Below are positions 1 through 10,845 of a stretch of 64,000 bases of DNA, piece by piece. Every line of letters begins with the position of its first letter. The stretch's first letter is position 1. Below the pieces are notes generated by a model. The model had not been told where the DNA came from. It made no database searches and saw only the letters and a list, made by a program, of their open reading frames with translations. The position numbers and the translations under genes are program-made. This DNA is from Pyropia yezoensis (taxonomy: Eukaryota > Rhodophyta > Bangiophyceae > Bangiales > Bangiaceae): contig CM020620.1 of the NCBI GenBank assembly GCA_009829735.1, positions 4,828,299 through 4,892,298 of the forward strand, written 5' to 3'.

Positions 1-611
1 CTTCACTACTCACCACATTGCAAACCTTTCTTTGCCATATATGCGTGTCTTTTTTTTTTGCTTTTGCTGTTTCGACACGACACAGGCCGCGTGCAAAGCC
101 CTCGAGGACTAGCTGACGGTGTGTGGCTTCGCGGGGGAAGGCGGGGCAACCTGATTTTTGTCTTGCGGGTTGTCCACCCACGCGACGGACGCCCATTCGT
201 TGGCTGCTGGGGGTGGAGACCAGGCGACCCTCCCACACCGGCAGGGGGACATTTCGTATGCAAGATCAAGGATGGTCTGGACGCCGACCCGCTACGCCAG
301 TGCAACGAAAGCAGGCTACCGGCCGACGCCCAGCCTATGGGCGAGCAGTGCCCTTTTATCGCGCCATAGAACCACAAGGGCAGGGTGTGCAGCCGCCACG
401 GCGGCGAAGAACCCGCGCTTGTCAGAGCCGGGGACGGTCCATGCGCGGTGCGGGCACGTCTGCTCTACCCTGTGGTGGTCACCGACCCTACCAGCATGTG
501 TGTCATCCTCATTTTGTTCGGTGAGCACGACCGCATTTTCCTCGTTTGCAAGCCACCTGTTAGTGCCATCGAGAAAGCTGTGCCCAACCAGCCAACGCGC
601 CCGTACGGGTT
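1..611. other. No gene recognised
   Basis: Only overlapping ORFs without recognisable motifs are seen. The stretch lies downstream of the piggyBac-like transposase remnant and may include the distal end of that transposon. No TTAA tetranucleotide was found here that could mark its end. Confidence 0.4.
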
Positions 612-3097
612 CTACAGGTCATATTTTTCATGTGGTATGGCTTTGTGAGAGCGTGTCAGCCCGGGGCACATCCGGCCTATCAGAGCAGCTGCTCGAGCAG
701 CGAGAAAGCCTCGCGGGCAGGATATTCTCGGGGTTGTGCGATGGCGCTTGCACATCGGGCAGTCTATCTGAGCTGGCTGATCCGCATTCTTCGCAGACGA
801 GCCGGTGCGTCGCTTGAGAGTTGGCGTCCGGCGCACACCCACGCCCAAGAGCGGAGGCGTAGTCTTGTCAGCTGCCGCGGAGGACGCAAGAACGCCGCGA
901 CAGCTCGCACTCCTCGTATCGTAGACGTTGTCGATCACCTGCTCAGCCTAATTGTCAATAAACTGAGCTGGCGTAAGGACAGCTGCCGCCCCATGCGCCC
1001 CGGAATAGAGCATCCAGCCGTCCACAACGCAGATGCCAAAGAGCGACAAATTCACACGCCTTGACCAGTCATAGGTGCCATACTTGTGCTCAAGCGCAAG
1101 GTCATCTTGCCGGCACCGATTGCGCTGGACAATTGAGACGCAGCCTTCGTTGTAAAACTGGGCCACTTTCGGCTGTTCCAAGGTGAGGCCTGCCTGCTCG
1201 GCCTCGGTCTCCATCTGGCGCCACCACACGCACTTGCAATGCGCGCCAGGCAAGCCGCTCGACGCAGTTGCATTGAAGTACCGCCTCTCTCTGTCTGCCC
1301 TGAGTACTTTCATCATGTCCGTCACTCCGTCCGCTGTGACATGCGCGAGTGATGCGTGCTAGCCGTGCTCTTCCAGCGGAACACCGACAGGGCACCCATG
1401 GGGTACCCACGCGTCGCGGTCTTCACCACCCCGATAAACCGCAGACCCATTGCCAGCAGCTTCTTTGCGGCAGGCACACTCGAAAAGTACGAACCCGCGC
1501 AAACAATGCGCATTGTGCCCGCCCATCGACCGACCAGCTCCATCAATATGACAGTGCCGTGCGGCAGGTCGTCGCCCTCGTCCGCGTGCGTGGCGCAACG
1601 GTACTTCGCCGCTGTTACCAGTCGCAGATTCGGCCTGATTCCGCTTCTGGCGTAGGACGCATTCTGGATTTCACATCCTTTCTCCGGTTGGCGGTCAATT
1701 GCCACGTACATTGGAAGCCCTCGATCGATCCAATGACCTCCTTGTCCATACCATTTCGACATGAATTCTTCGACACAGAGTAAGTCGCTTGGCGTCACGT
1801 GCGCAGCCCTGTGGGCGTTGATGGACGAGACGAAGTCATTTACCAGCTCCCACCGCGCCTTCTCCAACGTATCGCTGCCGTCCCCAATCTGCTGGCTGAA
1901 CGTGAGGGAGGACCACAGAGCATCAAACCTGCTGCGTGGGAGGCCTGTCAGCTCGCCAAGCGCTGGGGCATGCAGGTACATGTTACGAAGCTTAGTAGTC
2001 CACAGGTGGTCGCGGGAGCCAAACTCGTACCGCGTGCCCAGCACGATCACACCGAAGAACTTCAGCATATCTCCCGCCGTCGTGGGCTGGGCGCCGCACT
2101 CCCGCAGCTTTGCCGAGGTAAGCTGCACCATCCGCACGAGCTGGTCGTGAGGGAGCATGGCCGTGAAGTAATTGCACGGCGTGCGGAGCGCCCCAGGTCT
2201 CACCGTGTGTCCGCCTTCATGGATGACCTGACCGGAGGCAGTGGGGACGCTCCACGCCTGTCGGGGCACAGGGCCCCCAACAGGCTGGAGCACATCACGC
2301 GGTGTCCACTGAACGCCGTGCTTTATGGACGCCGCAGGCTCAGTGGCGGATGTAGCCGCCAACGGAGGAGGAGAGGGAGCTCTGGTGGTGGAGGAGGTCG
2401 AGCGGAGATGTGGGGCGCGGGTCGCGAGGGGCAGTGGCAGCGTCTGGGAAAACGGGACGGGGGACGAGGGAGGCGCAGCACGACGCCCCCCAGCCACCAC
2501 AGGCTGCACCTCAGGAGGGGATGACTCTGTCGCTGTCAGGACCTCGCCGGGAGGTTGCTGGGACGGCTGCGAGACGGGCGACCCGCCCTCCGGGCTCTGA
2601 TTCTCCTGGAGGGGTGCCGGCGCGGGGGGAGGGCCAGTCCGGACTCTCCGCCGGCCCTGGACCGTCTCCACGTCCTTGCTGAGCCACGCCCACCGCACGC
2701 GCAGGCCCGTCTTGTTGCCCTGGGTCTTCGTCTTTCCCAGGAGAACCTCCACTACCGTGCCGCCGATGAGGCTGGTCTTGGCGATACCGCCAAAGACGCG
2801 CGCGCACTGGAAGAGCTTGGAAATGTTGGTGGCCTCAGTGTGCACGTCCCCCCCGGCCGTCAGACGGAGCTCCTTTTATTTCCCCTTGCGGGACTTGGGG
2901 GGCAACGGCGTGATGGGGGGCAAGCGTGCGAGAGGTGCGGCAGCGGGGGGGGCAGGGGGGGCGGCGGGTGGGGGGGCAGGGAGGGGGGCAGGGCGGAGGG
3001 CAGGAGGGGGTGCAGGATGGGGAGGGGAAACGTCAAGTGGAGGGGGGGGGCGCGACGGGGAAGCAGCAGCAACGTCCATGGTGGGGGGGTGCGGCAT
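612..3097 (-). pseudogene. piggyBac-like transposase, inactivated
   Basis: This is a cut-and-paste transposase of the piggyBac (DDE_Tnp_1_7) type. Reading leftwards, a proline-rich start at 3097 or 3079 runs in one frame through a TAA at about 2876. It continues through a polar linker into a transposase core at about 2200-1340, with segments such as LKFFGVIVLGTRYEF and VEEFMSKWYGQGGHWIDRG. A frameshift near 1330-1345 leads into the family-typical C-terminal block (1325-948, VAQFYNEG... and DWSRRVNLSLFGI). The same frame passes a TAG at 948 into a short Cys-containing tail (DCPMCKRHR). In the core, AGSYFSS stands where an Asp is usual (DSYFAS-like), so a catalytic residue may be lost. The defects make it a pseudogene. 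Neither transposon end was located. Confidence 0.82.
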
Positions 3098-4049
3098 ACG
3101 AGCGGGCTCTCTGACGGCGCTGCACCGACGTTGCTGCCCAGAAACAACAAAGGGTGGGACGGCAGCTGCACAGGCGGGGATGGCGAAGGGAGTGGGGAGG
3201 ATGCCCTATGGCAGGAGGCAGGTGGTCAGCTATGACGATGGAGACTGAGAAGACGCCGGTGCGAGCCATTCAGTGCAGCAGTGACGACTATGGCTGTGTC
3301 TGAACACCCCGGCGCGTACCTGAATGTGAGGAGCCACACACACTTGGACAGCCCTCAACGTACTTGTGATGGTGTCAGCGACCCGTGCCAGCCAATAGGG
3401 CGACAGGGTGCGGGGAAGAGGATTGAGGTGGTGACGGTGGTGGGTTTGGGAAAGAGGATGGCGCCACGTCGGTGGTGATCGAGGGAGGTTCACAGGGTTA
3501 AGGTCGTCTTCGGTCTGTGTCTGTGGTTGCCCGTCCGGTCCCCCCCGGTGGCACAGACACACACTCACTGTATACTCGCGTCGGGGCACCCGAGGTGCCC
3601 GAAAGCATGTGTTTCCCCGTCGCGCCGCCGATAGACACAAGACGGCTCAAAAACAAAAGCATGGCTCTCATAACAAAGTACGGGCGCGCGTGCGCACTAA
3701 AGGAGTGCAGCCGCAATTTGCCCCAAATGAAGGGGTCTGGCGTGCGGCGCCTAGTGCGCCGCCCCAGCCGGCCCCAGACGCCAGTCGGTCTCAAGGTCCG
3801 AGTGGCGTGTAAGCACGGTTCGATCGAGTCGACCGAATCAGCCAGCCGGCAAGCAAGTCACACCGCTGCATTGCTGTAGCGAGGACAGTCTTACGGACTC
3901 GCCAGCTGCGGCAGACGTGGCTCGTCATGGGTGCTGACGGGGGCGCCTTTCGACAGGCATTGATGGGCTGTCGATGGCAGCTGTGGTGCGGCCGGCAGAC
4001 ACCGTGAGACAGCGGCTGACTCATCTTGGATCTGGAAGGTACGCCGCGT
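3098..4049. other. No gene recognised; intergenic
   Basis: No protein motif is recognisable. Purine-rich G runs lie immediately before it at about 2876-3060, over the proline-rich start of the transposase. A TTAA at 3497-3500 could be a piggyBac target site but no matching end was found. A short palindrome (GGGGCACCCGAGGTGCCC) lies near 3583-3600. Confidence 0.35.
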
Positions 4050-4079
4050 CATGCCCCACAGCGCTGTACGGCTTCACTA

Positions 4080-5037
4080 GACTGGCGTGAATGGCTTTCT
4101 GCACCTTTCGATCAAGGACTACTTAAGGAAGATTCAGGCGGAACGTACCATCGTTGATGCTTTCAGTGACTCGGTATGGTCCCGAAAACTTGGCCACCAA
4201 CTTGCGAGCGCCTTAGAAGGCGCCTGTCATAAGGTTATTGGTGCTCAGGAGCGCGAGATCGTCGGCAGCGATCGTACATGGTCGGCGTCGGCGGTTAGCG
4301 TACGCCGAGCGAGTCTCATTAGCCTTCTTGATGGCGGTAACGGCAGTATCCTGAGCTTCTTGCAGACTGCTTAGCCAATCTGAGACTACTGGTAGTTTCG
4401 AATCCTTGCTGTCGAGGATGTCCACAGGTACCATCCTTGGTTCAAAACCATAGTTCAGGAAGAATGAGGAGTACGTCGTGACCGCATTGGGTGCCTGGTT
4501 GTAAGCTACTTCTGCAGCAACAAGGAAGAGGTCCCAATTGCCCTGGTGATGGCTCACGGAGTTTCGCAGGATTTCTTCGATCTTCTTGTTCATGATCTCG
4601 GTTTGTCCGTCCGTCAGGGGATGATAGGCCGAAGATGCTTTGATCTTGACCTTGAGAATTTCGGTGAGCGACTGACAGAAGTTGGAGAAGAAGATACGGT
4701 CTTGGTCGCAGACGACGCCGGATGTTAGACCGAGATGACGGTAGACTTGATCATGGTAGAGTTGCGCTACGACTGGTGCAGTACAGTCGGGCTTCATTGG
4801 TGCTAGTCGAATCATCTTCGACAGTCTGTCTACAATGAAGTAAATGCCACTTTGGCCCCTTGGGGTCAGTGGAGTAGCGGTGATGAAGTCCATGGAGACA
4901 CTTGCCCATCGTTCGTTCGGTGGATCTAGTGGTTGGAGGTGACCCAGAAGTGAATGGGCGCCAGCCTTGTTCCGCTGGCACAAATCGCATGATTGCACGT
5001 ATCTGTGGATGTCCTTTATATTGTTTTCCAGTAGCAT
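4080..5037 (-). pseudogene. Integrase of E1
   Basis: A zinc-binding C-x2-C (SCDLCQRNKAG) begins the segment. SMDFIT supplies the first Asp, CDQDRIFFSNF the second and AYHPLTDGQTE the Glu region of the D,D-35-E core. After a TAA near 4215 the same frame continues with a typical post-core segment (KLVAKFSGPYRV, then LNLP) and another stop, ending around KPYS near 4060. There is no chromodomain after it. The in-frame stops mean no functional protein. Confidence 0.82.
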
Positions 5038-5893
5038 TTGGAAGCGATAGCGTTGGTGGTTTTCTTGACTCCCAGTGCCCTTGGCTTAAGATGTCTTGGC
5101 AGTCATGTAATAGTCTTTGGCGTAGAGTACCAACAAGGATGCCCTTCCGGTCACCTCGCTTCAACAACCTCATGTGAAGCCGGTGGGGAGATACTGGGTC
5201 TTTGACTAGGTCGGCAAATTCGGGGTCCGCGTTGTACTCTTGGTCTAGGGTGGCAAGGTCTTGATCACTTGGGCTTATGGGCATAAGGTTGTTGATTTCA
5301 GTTTTCTTGTGTAGGTGTTCGGTGGTCTTGGTTAGCACGCAGCTGAGGAGATCTTGATTCGGAGCGTGCTTGTCGGGGACGTCTTGTGGCTGCCTTGAAA
5401 GAGCATCAGCTACGGGGTTGGATGTGCTCTTGATTTGGATGATCTTGAAATCGAATTGCTCCAACAGCTCTAGCCACTTGACTTGGCCGTCGTTGAGCTT
5501 CTCTTGGGTTTTCAGGTAGCTTTGGGACTCACGGTCAGTGTACACCTCAAAAGGTCTTCCATGAAGGTAGCAGCGCCAGTGTCGTATGGCTTGTAATACT
5601 GCGAGCAGCTCGCGCTCACGGATACTGCGGCGCTGTTCGTAGATGCTCAGCGTCAATGAGAAGTAGGCCACTGGGCGTTGTCTCTTACCGTCATCCTGTT
5701 CAAGGACAGCGCCGACAGCATATCCACTGGCATCTGTGGACACAAAGATTGGGTACCTCTTTTCGAATGGCCTCGGCACTAGTGCACTTGTCGTCTGGGT
5801 TTGCAGTTGCTCAAAGGCCTTATAGGCTCCAGAGTTCCATTCAAAGTCGACGTTCCCAAAGAGCCTTATGAGAGGTGCAGCCACAGATGCCAT
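4751..5893 (-). pseudogene. RNase H and connection region of E1
   Basis: Near the start, FVSTDASGYAVGAVLEQDDG, RERELLAVLQAIRHW and YTDRESQSYL supply the D, E and D positions of the RT-linked RNase H. NPVADALSR follows, as usual in Ty3/gypsy pol. The remainder leads toward the integrase, which continues in another frame from 5037. The end of this frame overlaps the integrase out of phase and is not meaningful protein. Confidence 0.82.
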
Positions 5894-5968
5894 TCAGTTC
5901 ATAAATCGACTATAGAAGTTGACCATGCCGAGGAAGGATTGCACATCCTTTTTGCTCTGTGGCGTTGC

Positions 5969-7228
5969 TCATGATCGAATCGCTTGGACCTTGTAGTGCT
6001 CCATAGAGAAGCCTTCGCTGACAATGACGTGGCCGAGGTAGTCAACAGTTGTTCGAGATAGTTGGCGTTTGCTGAGCTTAGCGCAGAGTTCATGCTCTCG
6101 CAACTTGACCAGGGCTTTCCTTAGGTGCTGAAGGTGATCTTCGTAAGCTTCACTGTAGACCAGGATGTCGCCGAGGTAGACACAGATGAAATCGTAGAGA
6201 GAGGGTCGGAAGACGTCATTCATTCGGTTCATGAAGACCGTGGGGGCGTTTGCTAGCACGAAGGGTAGCACTGTAAGCTCCTGGAACCCGTATTCTGTTA
6301 GGAACGCCGTCAGCGGGATAGTATTGCAGTTTCCCGAATTTTGTCTCATGGAGACAAGAGCAACAGCGTGACAATAAGGCCATGAGCCAATCGCGTGCTG
6401 GGAGGTCGCAGCGGACCACTAGCGTACTGTGGGGCATCCCTTTTGATCAGGCGATTATTGGCTGCAGTCGCGGCAGATGTGGTACCGAACGCTAGTTGGC
6501 CAGAGAGTTGTTGTCTTCTCTCACGATCTCGCCGGAGTTCCCTCCATCTCGGCCCGATCCACTCAAGTGCGCACTGGGAGAGGTCGCATCTGTTTCCTTG
6601 AATGCGTGTTCCCTCTTCGACGTGGGCAGAAGTCTCGAGAGAGTCGCAGATCGCACTGTTGCCCCGCTCACGCGGAGCACTCATTGGCCAGTGGTGCGCC
6701 AGCTAAGGCATGCCATTGGCCTGTTGAGGGTCTGTTGTTGTTATTGTCGCCATGGAACAAAATTCGGAGAACTGCAATATCAGGGTCACGCCGGATCTGG
6801 TGGTAACCTGATCGGAGGTCGATCTTTGTGAAGTACTTGGCCTTTCCCAGTTGGTCGAAGGTGCCGTCAATTCGTGGTAAGGGCTATGCGATCTTGATGG
6901 TGACCTTGTTCAATGCTGGATAATCGTTGCATATTCGCCAGCCACCCCCCTCCTTCGCTGCAAAGAGTGCGTAGAAGCCCCACGGTGAGGCTCTTGGTTG
7001 GATGAGCCCCTTTCGCATGAGCGTTGCAAATTGTGTCTTGAGTTCATCGAGTTCCCACTCAGATAGGCGATAAGTGCGACTGCGACGTGGTTGAGCGTCC
7101 TCCATAAGCTTTAGGCTAAACTTTTGACTGCATTCAGGAGGAAGTTCATCCGGAAGATCTTTCGGGAAGACGTCGGCGTACTCCTTGAGAATCTCTCGGA
7201 CGTCATTCTTGTCTTCGGCTATTCCCAT
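5969..7228 (-). pseudogene. Reverse transcriptase of E1, split by an insertion
   Basis: The N-terminal part (7228-6884) has the Ty3 RT entry region (KGLIQPRASPWGF, GGGWRICNDY). The central part resumes with the [11 protein letters not shown] motif near 6830-6790 and continues after the inserted element with LTAFLTEYGF, ANAPTVF and VYLGDILVYS. The last replaces the YxDD active-site box: YLGD at about 6167-6175 lacks one catalytic Asp, so the enzyme would be dead even without the insertion. Removing 6324-6777 plus one TA restores the RT frame across the insertion point. Confidence 0.85.
6324..6777. mobile_element. 454-bp non-autonomous inverted-repeat element, copy 1
   Basis: Both ends begin TTGCAGTT(T/C)(C/T)CCGAATTTTG and stay similar for about 35 bases. 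The element is flanked by TA on both sides (6322-6323 and 6778-6779). Deleting the element and one TA restores an uninterrupted reverse transcriptase reading frame in E1, which proves the borders. TA target duplication and terminal inverted repeats fit a Tc1/mariner-type or similar MITE. No transposase is encoded. A second copy, inverted, lies at 41116-41570. Confidence 0.93.
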
Positions 7229-7305
7229 TTTGATTGCAATGATGTCATAGGTGCTGGAAAGATCTTCGGATTGCTGGCAGACGGCGGAGACAGGAACGTT
7301 ATGGA

Positions 7306-7780
7306 TTAGATCCTTGGCGAGGCGTTTCGTACGAATCGGACCATAGGGTTCTTGAGGGAAGCAGTGATGAAGATGTTCTTGTTGTTAAACTTGCAGGAGA
7401 TTTCGTTCTTCTTGCTGTTGATTTTGGCGTCCTTGTCGTCACGCCATTTCTCTCCGAGGATAATGTCGTACGCACTGAGGTCGCATAAACCAAACCGAAG
7501 ACATTCTTGGTATGGGCCGATGTGAATCTCCATGGGTTTAATGGTCACCGCGAGGACGTGGGAGCGACCATCGGGCATGTTAGCCGAGAAGTCCGATTTT
7601 TTTTGTGGTCACATTCAGGGTATTCAGGAGGCGCCTTGATACGACGTTAATGGGACATCCGTCATCAAACAGCAGTTTAACAAGATGTCTATTGACAGAT
7701 GCAGCAGAAAGCAGAAGCCCGAGACGCGGGCTCTCAAATGGCGACGACATGTTTTCAGGAACAGAGAAAGCGTCTGGCAT
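7306..7780 (-). pseudogene. Retroviral-type aspartic protease region of E1
   Basis: Two adjoining frames carry the two halves of the protease. LLFDDGCPINVVS (about 7680) resembles the active-site loop, with DDG in place of the usual DTG or DSG. YDIILGEKWRDD in the second frame matches the conserved ILG motif near the protease C-terminus. The frame changes between the halves at about 7580. It sits between the gag knuckle and the reverse transcriptase as expected for Ty3/gypsy. Confidence 0.65.
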
Positions 7781-7803
7781 CGGTGTTGATGACGGTTGCT
7801 GCT

Positions 7804-8481
7804 TCAGTTCCGCTGGTCTATTGGGCAGTTCTTGGGCATATGTCCTTTCTCACGGCAGTGGAGGCAGAGACCTTCTCGCATGCAACGCTGACGCTTTTCA
7901 GGCGTGAGATTCACGACTTTGATGCTGGAGATATCCATGGGAATGACATCCGTGGTGGCCGGCTTCGCGGATGTGCCGCCGAGGTGCGTCGAGGCACCAG
8001 CCTTTGCAGCCTCCACGCGCCGAGCGTCAGTCATGAGGGACTCAATATCTGAGTAGGTCTTGAGGCAAAGAGCCTGCCAGATGTCCAGCTTCAAGCCTCG
8101 GGTGTACCGGTCAATATTCTCGGCTTCCGTGGAGTCAGGGATGTCCAAGAGGACGCTCAGAAACGTCCTATTGAACGTTCCAACGTCTTTGATCTGGCGC
8201 CACAAGTGCAGCTTGTCTCGTGCCGCTTGTGTCTTTTTCAGTGGACTGAAGCGTCGGCTTAGCGCAGAACGGAAGGATTCCCAGTTCATGACAGCTGTGG
8301 TTTGACTGTCGACCTTCCACCTGTCGAACGCTTCACCGTTGGGGGTGCGCGTAGCGTCGAGGGTGTGCGCTCCGGAGGGGAAACATGACGTGGACCCTGT
8401 ATCGCGCACCGAGGCCGCCGTATATCTCGGGCCTGGCCTCAGTGCTGAGGAAGAGTATTCTGAATCTGATGTGGATCTCAC
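7804..8481 (-). CDS. Gag-like polyprotein of E1 with CCHC zinc knuckle
   Basis: This is a structural (nucleocapsid-type) protein expected to package element RNA. It is a 225-residue reading frame. The middle has the pattern of a retrotransposon gag domain (about residues 75-170: NWESFRSALSRRFSP, TEAENIDRYTRGLK). The C-terminus carries one zinc knuckle, CLHCREKGHMPKNC, which is C-x2-C-x4-H-x4-C spacing. The protease frame begins just downstream in a different phase, so expression of pol would need a frameshift or the element has decayed. The true start may lie further upstream. Confidence 0.8.
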   Translation of the reverse strand: MRSTSDSEYSSSALRPGPRYTAASVRDTGSTSCFPSGAHTLDATRTPNGEAFDRWKVDSQTTAVMNWESFRSALSRRFSPLKKTQAARDKLHLWRQIKDVGTFNRTFLSVLLDIPDSTEAENIDRYTRGLKLDIWQALCLKTYSDIESLMTDARRVEAAKAGASTHLGGTSAKPATTDVIPMDISSIKVVNLTPEKRQRCMREGLCLHCREKGHMPKNCPIDQRN

Positions 8482-8680
8482 TGGGCTTCAACAATCGGAT
8501 GACCAAAAAAACATTCCGTGAAATATACCACAAGGGTTGTGTCAGGAATTTGTTCGTTCCGTGTGCCACCCCCCGACGAACAAGCCTGCATTATTGGCAC
8601 TCCCTAAGGGGGTGAAACGGGAAATGTTATTTGCGCGTTTATGCCTTCATCCAGCTATCAGCTGGCTGTACGTTTGCTTG
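8482..8680. other. Junction between E1 and E2, no gene
   Basis: This short stretch separates the divergent starts of E1 gag (-) and E2 pol (+). It begins near 8537 with TGTGTCAGGAATTTG. No long terminal repeat could be matched to another part of the window. Confidence 0.3.
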
Positions 8681-9067
8681 CCACTGAAGGGCTAGAGCAT
8701 GCTTTGCACGCTCTCCAGGATACCGGCAGCGGGCCCTCGCTGACTGGAAGTTCCTTGCTCACGAAGGGACTGAGGCTCCGGCCCCTTGGGGAGCTGGAGA
8801 ATATACAGTAATTTGACCTGAACGGGGGGTGGCTCCCCATTCGAGGAACTGTGCGCTTGAGCGTACAAGTGGGAGACCAAGTCCCCTACGTCTGCTTTGG
8901 AGTGATCGATAATATGGCGGCACCCGTCAGATTTAGAAATTCATTCGGTGACACCGAAGTGAAAACCATCTCCTGTGAGGGCCAGACGGTGACCCTCAAG
9001 ACAGCGATGGTTGTCCCGAATCTCCTGGATATGGAGCACGTGGAAACGGGTCCCATGATGACACCAT
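8680..9067 (+). pseudogene. Protease-like region of E2
   Basis: This segment precedes the reverse transcriptase. Around 8850-8960 the translation (VPYVCFGVIDN then PVRFRNSFGD) matches the C-terminal half of a Ty3-type protease, where an ILG-like strand is expected. A stop at about 8810 and a phase change near 9060 interrupt it. The active-site DTG/DSG loop was not identified. Confidence 0.5.
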
Positions 9068-10122
9068 GTGTGCGCTTTTCCTCAGGTCAAGACCGTGAAA
9101 CTCACCTTGTGTCACATGTTGAGGCTGAAGCCTGGGTTTATCTCCCACGTGAAGGTGCGAGGGGATTTCCAAGGCCACGGGATTATTGACGGGCAGCCCC
9201 ATATCGCCTTCAAGTATGGTGTTCACATGGCGAACGGCCCCGCGGAGCTCAACCGGCACGCCCCGTACACTGTGCAGAGGATGAATCCTCCGCCACGAAT
9301 GGTCCGCCTCCCCGTTGGGGCGGTGGTGGCGTCAAGCTCGTCATATCAAGGACCTATACTGAGTGTCTCTCAAGAAGAGATGCAGAAGCTGAGCGCAGGT
9401 CCTGCGGTGACAGAAGAGGGCGCCCATTCTGAGGGAGACCTAGGAGAGGTTCCTGATGCCCTACGTGGCCAGCTCTTGGAGCTGGTGGAGAAATATAAAT
9501 GCCTACGGGATGGTACTCTTGGGCTCATCAATATTACCGTGCACCGTACCCGCTTAAAACCCGGGGCAACCCCGGTAAGGCAACATCCCTACAAGGCTGG
9601 GCACAAGCATCGCCTGTTGGAAGGGGAACAAGTGGAACGAATGCGAAAGCTGGAAGTTATTGAACACGCCGAGGGCGAGTGGGCTAGTCCCGTGGTAATT
9701 GTTCCAAAGTCGGACGGTACGCCCCGGTTTTGTGTTGACTACCGGCGGCTTAACCTTGTTACGGTGAAGGACGCGTACCCCATCCCAAGGATGTACGAAT
9801 GCTTGGACTTCCTAGAGGAGGCCAGGGTGTTAGCACCCTAGATTGTAACGCCGGATATTGGCAAATTCCTATTGCACTAGAGGATAAGCACCTGACGGCA
9901 TTTACGTGCCATAAGGGCGTATGGAAATGCACACGGCTGCCCTTTGGGCTCTGTTACGCTTCAGCGACGCTCCAGCGAGCTATGAATATTATCCTGGCTG
10001 GTGTGAAGTGGCAGACCTGCCTCGTATATTTAGACGATGTTATTGTCTTTTCCTGTTCTGACGAGGAACACCTGCACCACTTGGAACACGTTTTCAGTCT
10101 CCTAAAGGAGAACGGCTTGTAG
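9068..10122 (+). pseudogene. Reverse transcriptase of E2
   Basis: The first frame (9068-9841) carries a linker followed by RT entry motifs (EGEWASPVVIVPKSDGTP, RFCVDYRRLNLVTVKDAYP). A frameshift near 9830 leads to the second frame, with LDCNAGYWQIP, LPFGLCYASATLQ and the active-site box LVYLDDVIVFS near 10020. Here YLDD is intact, in contrast to E1. The stop at 10122 is followed by the conserved YLGHVI segment, read through further stops. One or two lesions therefore separate this from a full RT. Confidence 0.87.
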
Positions 10123-10227
10123 CTGAAGGCGTCCAAGTGCCATCTGTTTTAGAGGGAGATCTAATATTTGGGACATGTCATCCGCCCAGGGCGGGTGGCC
10201 GTGAATTAAAAGAATACTAAAGCCCTG

Positions 10228-10845
10228 ATGGGATTGCATTACCCGCGTACACAGACACAGCTAAAGAGCTTCTTAGGCATGTGTGGGGTATACCGAAGGT
10301 TTGTCCCAAATGTTGCCCGCATCGCTCGACCGCTGAACGTCCTGACAAATACGTACCTAGCCAAGGAACTACCTCCTCCGACGGAGGACACTCAAGCGGC
10401 GTTCGAGGAGCTTCGCGACTTCCTCTTGAATCCTCTTATTTTGGCCATCCCTCGGGAGGGAGCCCAATATATTGTGGAGGTGGACACCAGCTGTGAGCAT
10501 CTGGGTTGCGCCTTGCTGCAACAACAGGAGGACGGGGAGTATCTCCCCGTCGGGTATTTTAGTCGGGGTCTATCCCCATCCGAACGGAACTATTGTGCCA
10601 CAGAAGTAGAGGCACTCGGAGTGGTATGGTCAGTAACCTACCTGCGTTCCTTCTTGGAAAAATCCGAATTTCTGGTGCGCTGTGACCATTCGGCCCTCAC
10701 TTCAGTGATGACAAGCAATAGTCCTAATCGATGTCTTACGGGCTGGAGGCTCCGCTTGGCAGAATTCTCGTACCAAATTAAGCCAAACTGGGGAAGGACC
10801 ACAAAGTGGCTGATGCCCTGTCTCGCCTTCCTACGGATGGCTTGA
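10228..10845 (+). pseudogene. RT thumb and RNase H of E2
   Basis: The segment begins with the RT thumb (LKSFLGMCGVYRRFVPN), then enters RNase H: VEVDTSCEHLGCALLQQQ, ATEVEALGVVW and VRCDHSALTS supply the D, E and D residues. Near 10800 the frame slips; KVADALSRLP, the usual end of this region, is in the next frame at 10806. The DTS in place of the common DAS is a mild change. Confidence 0.82.

Larger units (their letters stand above)
4050..8481 (-). mobile_element. Ty3/gypsy retrotransposon E1 (degenerate internal region)
   Basis: Read leftwards, the domains come in standard Ty3/gypsy order: gag with a CCHC knuckle (8481-7804), protease (7780-7306), reverse transcriptase (7228-6884, then about 6320-5969), RNase H (5893 onward) and integrase (5037 to about 4080). 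Frames change several times and stops interrupt the frame, so no full polyprotein remains. The RT is split by a 454-bp inverted-repeat element at 6324-6777. No chromodomain was found after the integrase, unlike E2 and E3. LTRs could not be defined on either side. The right side abuts E2 pol, leaving only about 200 bases between the two coding regions. Confidence 0.88.

Noticed and set aside
3497..3500. TTAA as the right-hand target duplication of the piggyBac remnant
   Set aside because: No matching terminal inverted repeat and no TTAA at the left within the window; the tetranucleotide is too short to be evidence.
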